Source of the DNA: Sinomonas sp. ASV322
Lineage (GTDB): Bacteria; Actinomycetota; Actinomycetes; Actinomycetales; Micrococcaceae
NCBI RefSeq assembly: GCF_030908245.1
Contig: NZ_JAVFJJ010000009.1
Span: 1-64,000, forward strand
Direction of reading: 5' to 3'
Length of the DNA stretch: 64,000 nucleotides
Shown: one piece after another, positions 57,005 to 64,000 of the stretch
Position numbering within the stretch: the first letter of the stretch is position 1
Layout: every line of letters begins with the position of its first letter
Notes under the pieces: generated by a model
Told to the model about the DNA's origin: nothing
The model's database searches: none
The model's input: only the letters and a program-made list of their open reading frames with translations
Position numbers and translations under genes: made by a program

Positions 57005-57553
57005 TCATCTGAGCGAGGCGACGGCAATGAGTGCTTCGAGCGGCACGAGGGTCGTGGACCGAGGCCGCTCGTCGCCGGTCGATGTGAGCTCGAGATAGTC
57101 GCGTCCGACTCCGTCGATCGTTCCGGTGGCGAGTCGCGGCTCGCCGCCCTGTGCGTCGAGATGGCACGCGACCGGTGAACGATCCCGTGCCAACGCCCGT
57201 AGAGCGGACGCGATGCTCAGGGTGCGACGAACTCCGATCGGCTCGTGGCGAGAACGCCGCACGACACCGCCGACCCGCATCACGCCGGCAAGGGGAATCA
57301 GCATCGCGCGAGGTCCGGACTCGACCGAACACCATGTCTCGGCGACGGTGACGATCCGACCGCTGACCCTCGTGTTTCCGCGCAGCTCGAACTCGAGCAA
57401 GGCACCAACCTGTCCACGAAGGCGGTCAGCAAGGGTCACGGCCGACTGCTCAGCTCGCGCCAATTCGCCCACGTGAGCCTCAAGCTGGGCGCGCTCAGCT
57501 TCCGCCATCTGGGTCTCGAAATCGTCGAAGAGCGCCTCCCACCGCATGGGCAC
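57005..57553 (-). CDS. Unrecognised conserved-looking cytoplasmic protein
   Basis: This 182-residue protein has no signal or membrane segment. An N-terminal helix (1-50, ALFDDFETQMAEAERAQLEA) is followed by two beta-rich segments with similar layout: FELRGNTRVSGRIVTVAETW (57-75) and RLATGTIDGVGRDYLELT (139-156). Each looks like a small SH3/Sm-like barrel, suggesting an internal duplication. I do not know its function. Micrococcaceae may share it. GTG 57553 or ATG 57547 starts are both possible. It ends 18 bases from the convergent BldC-like gene. Confidence 0.6.
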   Translation of the reverse strand: MPMRWEALFDDFETQMAEAERAQLEAHVGELARAEQSAVTLADRLRGQVGALLEFELRGNTRVSGRIVTVAETWCSVESGPRAMLIPLAGVMRVGGVVRRSRHEPIGVRRTLSIASALRALARDRSPVACHLDAQGGEPRLATGTIDGVGRDYLELTSTGDERPRSTTLVPLEALIAVASLR

Positions 57554-57717
57554 ATGCTAGAGCGGCGAGTCCCTCTGTCGCGAATCGCCAGCAAAAGTGA
57601 CCTCGACTGGACAATCACTGCCTAAGATGCTCAAACTAGCTGCACAACATCAAACTGCATCAAATGACATGATCGAGTACCGAAGGCCCTATCGGGCCCG
57701 ACGTCTGGGGGAGATTC

Positions 57718-58635
57718 ATGAACAGCAGATCGCAACAAGCTGTGGTCGACGCCATCACGGCAACCACCCTTCTGGGAGTCGGTGCCGTCCTCGTCGCGGC
57801 GGGCCGACTTCTCGTCGACGCGGCGTCGCCAGGAACCTGGGGCGACCCCGCATCGCTCTTCGCTGGAGCGGCCGACGGCAATGCCCACCTCGACGTGGCC
57901 TTGGGCCTCATGGCCTGCGCCGCGGGTCTCGCGGTCGTCTCGTGGTGGCTGGTGGCGATGACGTTCGCCGTGGCTGCGGCCCTGTTCACCGCCGCTGGTC
58001 ACCATCGCCAGGCCGGGTGGGCCAGTGCGGTCTCCCCCGCGTTCATGCGACGCCTCGCGCTGACAGTTCTCGGCATGACCCTCATGACAGGGACCGCGGC
58101 GCACGCCGCACCGGATTCCCCGGACCCGGCTTGGTCTCCGACGGCCGTCAGCGCATCAACGGTCGGTTCTGAACAGGCCGGCCCGCTTGAGCCAATGCAG
58201 GAGACCGCCAGCTCCGTGGGTCCCGCTCAGACCGCGGCGTCGCAGGCGCCCCAGCCCGACGCAGCCCAAGCCGGGCCGACCTCGCCGACCTCGACTCCGT
58301 CCCCACTGGCACCCGACGCGCCGTCCAGCGATGCGCCGTCGTCCCCGACCACGCACCCGACCGAACCCGCATGGACACCGACGGCGTCTCCGCCCTCGGG
58401 CGGTCCGCTGCTTCGGACCGAGACGAGGCCCGTGGCCACCATCAACACGGCAGCGGTCGAGGTCCGACCGGGAGACTCGCTGTGGACCATCGTCGCCCGA
58501 CAGCTCGGGCCGGGGGCGAGCGAGCTCGATGTCGCCGACGCGTGGCCGCGCTGGTTCGACGCCAATCGAGAGGTCATCGGCGGCAACCCCGACGTCATTC
58601 GGCCCGGGCAGCTCCTCTGCCCACCGAACCGATGA
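57718..58635 (+). CDS. Membrane protein with C-terminal LysM domain
   Basis: This 305-residue protein has three or four helices in the N-terminal half (10-35, 58-75, 78-100, 112-130), a Pro/Ser/Thr linker (130-240) and a LysM domain (about 250-305: RPGDSLWTIVARQLGPG through PDVIRPGQLLCPP). LysM binds GlcNAc in peptidoglycan, so the protein likely ties the membrane to the wall. A GGGGGAG site precedes the ATG. It is followed by an Rv3235-like gene, as in related genomes. Confidence 0.85.
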   Translation: MNSRSQQAVVDAITATTLLGVGAVLVAAGRLLVDAASPGTWGDPASLFAGAADGNAHLDVALGLMACAAGLAVVSWWLVAMTFAVAAALFTAAGHHRQAGWASAVSPAFMRRLALTVLGMTLMTGTAAHAAPDSPDPAWSPTAVSASTVGSEQAGPLEPMQETASSVGPAQTAASQAPQPDAAQAGPTSPTSTPSPLAPDAPSSDAPSSPTTHPTEPAWTPTASPPSGGPLLRTETRPVATINTAAVEVRPGDSLWTIVARQLGPGASELDVADAWPRWFDANREVIGGNPDVIRPGQLLCPPNR

Positions 58636-58705
58636 GCGCCGCGCCGACGAGCGCTCATCGCGAGCACCGTGCGACTGACCGCGAGAACCGACCGAAGGAT
58701 TCCAC

Positions 58706-59275
58706 ATGAACGTCCCACGCTTGGTCTCGAGCCAAACGAATCGACGCCGGCTTGCGTCCATCGACCAGCCCGGCGACGAGACAGTCGTCCGCCTCCGCAC
58801 GCACCGCCGAGGCACCATGGCACAGAAGCCGGAACGAGAGCCCAGCACCGATGGGAGCTCCGCCCTCGCGGTCCCATTTGCCGTCGCCGCCCCGCGTCAC
58901 CTCCACGCCGTCGGATCGGCTGACGAACGGAAATGGGTCGCCCAGCTCGCTGCCCGCATCACCGGGGCCGCCATCGAAGTCCTCGCGGGACTGCGGCCCG
59001 TTCATCAGCTCGCGCACGTCGCCCATCGGGACGTTCTGGCCGCCCTCCAGCTGCGGGCATCGCTCAGCCGCAAAGACGCCCCGGGGGCTGCGCCCCAGCT
59101 TGCCCTCATCCATCGGGGTGCGACGGTCCTCTCGTCACGGGCAAGCGTGGTGCGGCCCGGGGTGTACGAGGCGAGCGCTGTCGTCTCCGACCGGCTGCGC
59201 TGCCGCGCCGTCGCCATGCGGCTCGAACAGATCCGCGACACCGGCTGGCGGGTAACGGCCCTGGAAATCGGCTGA
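58706..59275 (+). CDS. Rv3235-family protein
   Basis: This 189-residue protein resembles the actinobacterial Rv3235 family, found near secA. A variable N-terminal region (1-70) is followed by a conserved part with AARITGAAIEVLAGLRPVHQL and a C-terminal segment with SDRLRCRAVAMRLEQI. No function is known. AAGGA lies 6 bases before ATG. It converges with secA across a strong palindrome. Confidence 0.75.
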   Translation: MNVPRLVSSQTNRRRLASIDQPGDETVVRLRTHRRGTMAQKPEREPSTDGSSALAVPFAVAAPRHLHAVGSADERKWVAQLAARITGAAIEVLAGLRPVHQLAHVAHRDVLAALQLRASLSRKDAPGAAPQLALIHRGATVLSSRASVVRPGVYEASAVVSDRLRCRAVAMRLEQIRDTGWRVTALEIG

Positions 59276-59312
59276 CCGGCCGACGCCCCCGGAGGAGCCG
59301 ACCGGCCGGTCA
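59273..59312. terminator. Inverted repeat between Rv3235-like gene and secA
   Basis: Perfect 9-bp arms (TGACCGGCC at 59273-59281 and GGCCGGTCA at 59304-59312) flank a GC-rich loop between convergent genes. No T-tract is seen; a bidirectional terminator is the likely role. Confidence 0.4.
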
Positions 59313-59320
59313 CCGCAGGG

Positions 59321-62050
<2,730 letters not shown>

Positions 62051-62131
62051 GTGGCTTTCGCTCCCTCGTCAATGGCCTGTGCGGCCTACATGGGTTCCTG
62101 CCGCGGCCTGCGTGCGCAGCGGGCGTGTTTC

Positions 62132-62137
62132 AGTCTA
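62132..62137 (-). promoter_or_regulatory. Candidate -10 element for secA
   Basis: TAGACT on the minus strand lies about 80 bases before the secA start, in the 110-base gap after the YcaQ-like gene. A weak TTCGCC is 17 nt upstream. The assignment is tentative. Confidence 0.3.
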
Positions 62138-62160
62138 CGGGAGACACGCGCGGCGGCGAA

Positions 62161-63405
62161 TCAGGGTTCCCGGGTCTGCCGCTCGCCGAGGGAGCGGGCG
62201 ACGGCGGCGGAGAGGCTTCCGTTGTCGGCGATCCGGACGTCGTCGAGGCCAAGCCAGTCGGCCAGCAGGCGCAGCTCGGCGGCGAGTTCGACGGCGGTCT
62301 CGGGAGGTGCGACTGCCTCTCCATGCACGGCGTGGACGAGGAGCGCACGGCCGGGCCTGTCTGCTTTGACGTCCACGCGCGCCGCCATCGTCTCGCCGAG
62401 GAGGAACGGCAGGACGTAGTAGCCGAAGCGGCGCCGGTGCGACGGGGTGTAGATCTCGATGCGGTAGTGGAAATCGAAAAGCTCCTCGAGCCGGCGCCGC
62501 TCGAAGACGAGCGAATCGAACGGGCTCAGGAGCGCGCGCCCCTTCGCTGACCGCGGAATGGCTGCCGCCGGATCCTTGTAGAGGCGGTTGCCCCAGCCGG
62601 CCACCGCGACCGGCTCGGCGTCGCCGGTGCGGACGAGGTCGCCGAGCGCCCGTTCCGTCGCCTTGACGGGAAGCCGGAAATAGTCGGCGATAGATCGCGG
62701 CGTTCCGATGCCGTGGGCGGCGAGCGCAGCTCGCGTGAGGACGAGCGCGGCCTCTTCACGGTCCAGCACTCGGCCGAACGCGTTGGCGGCGGATGCCCCG
62801 TTCGCCCGCGGAAGCACGGCGGACGTGAGCGCGTAGCGCCTCTCGAACGACGGCGTGCGCCCCGCCGAGCTCACGACGCCCTGCTCGAAGAGATCGCCCA
62901 GCACGCGCTTGACCGCGTTCCAGTTCCAGCCCCAGTTGTCGGTACGGCGCTCCTCGACGTGGCCGAGCCGTTCGGTGAGCTGCGCGGACGTGAGCGGCCT
63001 GCTTCGGGCGAGCGCCTCCAGGATCCGAGAGGCGAGATCGTCGCGGACTGCGGGGTCGAGGCTCGCCGCGCCGACCCACGAGCGCTTCTGCCAGAGCCGG
63101 AGCGCCTCGAAATGCTCCGGCTTGATGAAACTCGCCTCGTGGGCCCAGTATTCGACCATGCGTCGCGGGCTGCGGTCCCCGAGCCGGTCGAGCGCCTCGC
63201 GGTCGTAGGGCCCGAGGCGGGAGAAGAACGGCAGATAGTGGCTCCGGACCAGGACGTTGACCGAATCGATCTGGACGAGCTGGAGCCGATCGAACGTGCG
63301 GCCCACGGCCCTCGCTGTCGCGGGAGCCGTGGGCCGCCGGCCGATGAGTCCTTGTGCGGAGAGGGCGATGCGTCGCGCCTGCGAGAGGCTCAAGGCACCG
63401 CCCAT
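62161..63405 (-). CDS. YcaQ-like winged-helix DNA glycosylase family protein
   Basis: This 414-residue protein of the DUF1006/YcaQ/AlkX superfamily begins LSLSQARRIALSAQGL and has RTFDRLQLVQIDSVNVLVRSH in conserved position; winged helices follow (about 150-240, 260-330). Members in Streptomyces and E. coli unhook DNA interstrand crosslinks, which is inferred here only. ATG 63405 follows GGGAG; the 76-residue upstream extension is inside hpf and rejected. It is in the same orientation as hpf. Confidence 0.8.
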   Translation of the reverse strand: MGGALSLSQARRIALSAQGLIGRRPTAPATARAVGRTFDRLQLVQIDSVNVLVRSHYLPFFSRLGPYDREALDRLGDRSPRRMVEYWAHEASFIKPEHFEALRLWQKRSWVGAASLDPAVRDDLASRILEALARSRPLTSAQLTERLGHVEERRTDNWGWNWNAVKRVLGDLFEQGVVSSAGRTPSFERRYALTSAVLPRANGASAANAFGRVLDREEAALVLTRAALAAHGIGTPRSIADYFRLPVKATERALGDLVRTGDAEPVAVAGWGNRLYKDPAAAIPRSAKGRALLSPFDSLVFERRRLEELFDFHYRIEIYTPSHRRRFGYYVLPFLLGETMAARVDVKADRPGRALLVHAVHGEAVAPPETAVELAAELRLLADWLGLDDVRIADNGSLSAAVARSLGERQTREP

Positions 63406-63424
63406 GTGATCTCCCTTCCTGCCG

Positions 63425-64000
63425 TCAGAAGACGACTGCCCCCTCGTCGTCGGAGCGGTACGCGAGGATACGATCCTCGACGGCGCTCGCGCCCGGCTCG
63501 CAGGCCTGGTCGAGGCTGATGACGCCGTAGGTCCATCCGCGACGACGGTACACGACGGACGGCGTATTGGTCTCGGCGTCGATGAACAGGTAGAAGTCGT
63601 GTCCGATGAGCTCCATGTTGTCCACGGCGTCATCGAGCGAAAGGGTTGCCGCGGGGAAGACCTTGCGGCGGATCAGAACGGGCGAATCTCCGGCGGGGAT
63701 GTCGTTGTCGATGTCGTACGGGGACGGAGCCGGCACGGACGAGTTGGCCGGCAGATCCATCGCGTGCTCGGCATAGATCGGTGTCCCGCCGCTGACGACC
63801 GGGAGCGAGGCCGTCGCGGTGTTCACGGCCACGGGAGTGTGCTTGCCGTGATGCACCTTTCTGCGGTCCTTGGCCCGCCTGAGCCGTTCAAGCAGTTTCC
63901 CGTACGCGAGATCGAAGGCAGCGAACTTGTCCGGCGCGGTCGCTTCTGCGCGAATCACCGGTCCGCGGCCCGTAACGGTCAGCTCGACGGTGAGCTGGTC
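63425..64000 (-). CDS. hpf: Long ribosome hibernation-promoting factor, N-terminally cut by window edge
   Basis: The frame continues past the window end (DQLTVELTVTGRGPVIRAEA at the edge), so only about 191 residues are visible. The N-terminal S30AE domain is partly present. A linker with HHGKHTP follows, then the C-terminal dimerisation domain (RRKVFPAATLSLDDAVDNME, GHDFYLFIDAETNTPSVVYRR). The long form joins 70S ribosomes into inactive 100S dimers. The true start lies outside the window. Confidence 0.93.
   Translation of the reverse strand, partial: DQLTVELTVTGRGPVIRAEATAPDKFAAFDLAYGKLLERLRRAKDRRKVHHGKHTPVAVNTATASLPVVSGGTPIYAEHAMDLPANSSVPAPSPYDIDNDIPAGDSPVLIRRKVFPAATLSLDDAVDNMELIGHDFYLFIDAETNTPSVVYRRRGWTYGVISLDQACEPGASAVEDRILAYRSDDEGAVVF

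Overview
The window is high-GC, densely coded DNA from an actinomycete. A WhiB protein, an actinobacterial PdtaS-type sensor kinase, a 180-kDa-class NAD glutamate dehydrogenase, a BldC-like regulator, an Rv3235-like protein beside secA and a bifunctional RmlC-RmlD fusion together point to the Micrococcaceae (Arthrobacter/Sinomonas-like). This assignment is inferred from gene content and was not computed. Coding starts below were reset where a Shine-Dalgarno site, a 4-nt stop/start overlap or a signal peptide decided them. Most long open frames opposite real genes are GC-rich shadows.

Region 1 (1-5.6 kb): an IS110-family transposase at the window edge, then mntH and an MntR-type DtxR repressor with a good MntR-box candidate upstream of mntH, then a DUF2568 membrane protein and a DHA2-type MFS exporter. 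Region 2 (5.6-14 kb): a housekeeping block on the minus strand containing prfB, ftsE, ftsX, an M23 murein hydrolase, smpB, a GH3 hexosaminidase-like lipoprotein/secreted protein and the tmRNA gene ssrA with its terminator. It couples trans-translation with septal cell-wall hydrolysis. A secreted CAP-domain protein lies divergently.

Region 3 (14-19.7 kb): a Tad/Flp pilus operon (tadA-tadB-tadC, a pilin-like peptide and three TadE/G-like pseudopilins), preceded by an unrecognised secreted Pro-rich protein. Its likely missing partners, a CpaB-like SAF protein and a TadZ/CpaE-like ATPase, sit 35 kb away at 54.7-56.6 kb. Region 4 (20-43 kb): a CHAD protein, galU and a large cell-surface polysaccharide cluster. 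This has rmlCD, rmlB, rmlA, a GH25-LGFP repeat protein, a Wzx-like flippase, two GT2 enzymes, a DUF2304 protein, a DUF6541 membrane protein, an OafA-type acyltransferase, an orphan siderophore-binding lipoprotein, a Wzm/Wzt ABC exporter, a GlfT2-like galactofuranosyltransferase and UDP-galactopyranose mutase. The expected product is a rhamnose- and galactofuranose-containing wall glycan. A 1.1-kb gene-poor scar with an ISL3-like transposase remnant interrupts it.

Region 5 (43-64 kb): an orphan FHA-FtsK/EssC-like ATPase, a small membrane protein, whiB, pdtaS, the giant glutamate dehydrogenase, the TadZ/CpaB pair, a BldC-like regulator, an unrecognised protein, a LysM protein, an Rv3235-like protein, secA, a YcaQ-like winged-helix protein and the start-truncated gene for a long hibernation-promoting factor. 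Several genes have a -10 element 6-8 nt before the start codon and no Shine-Dalgarno site, suggesting leaderless mRNAs.
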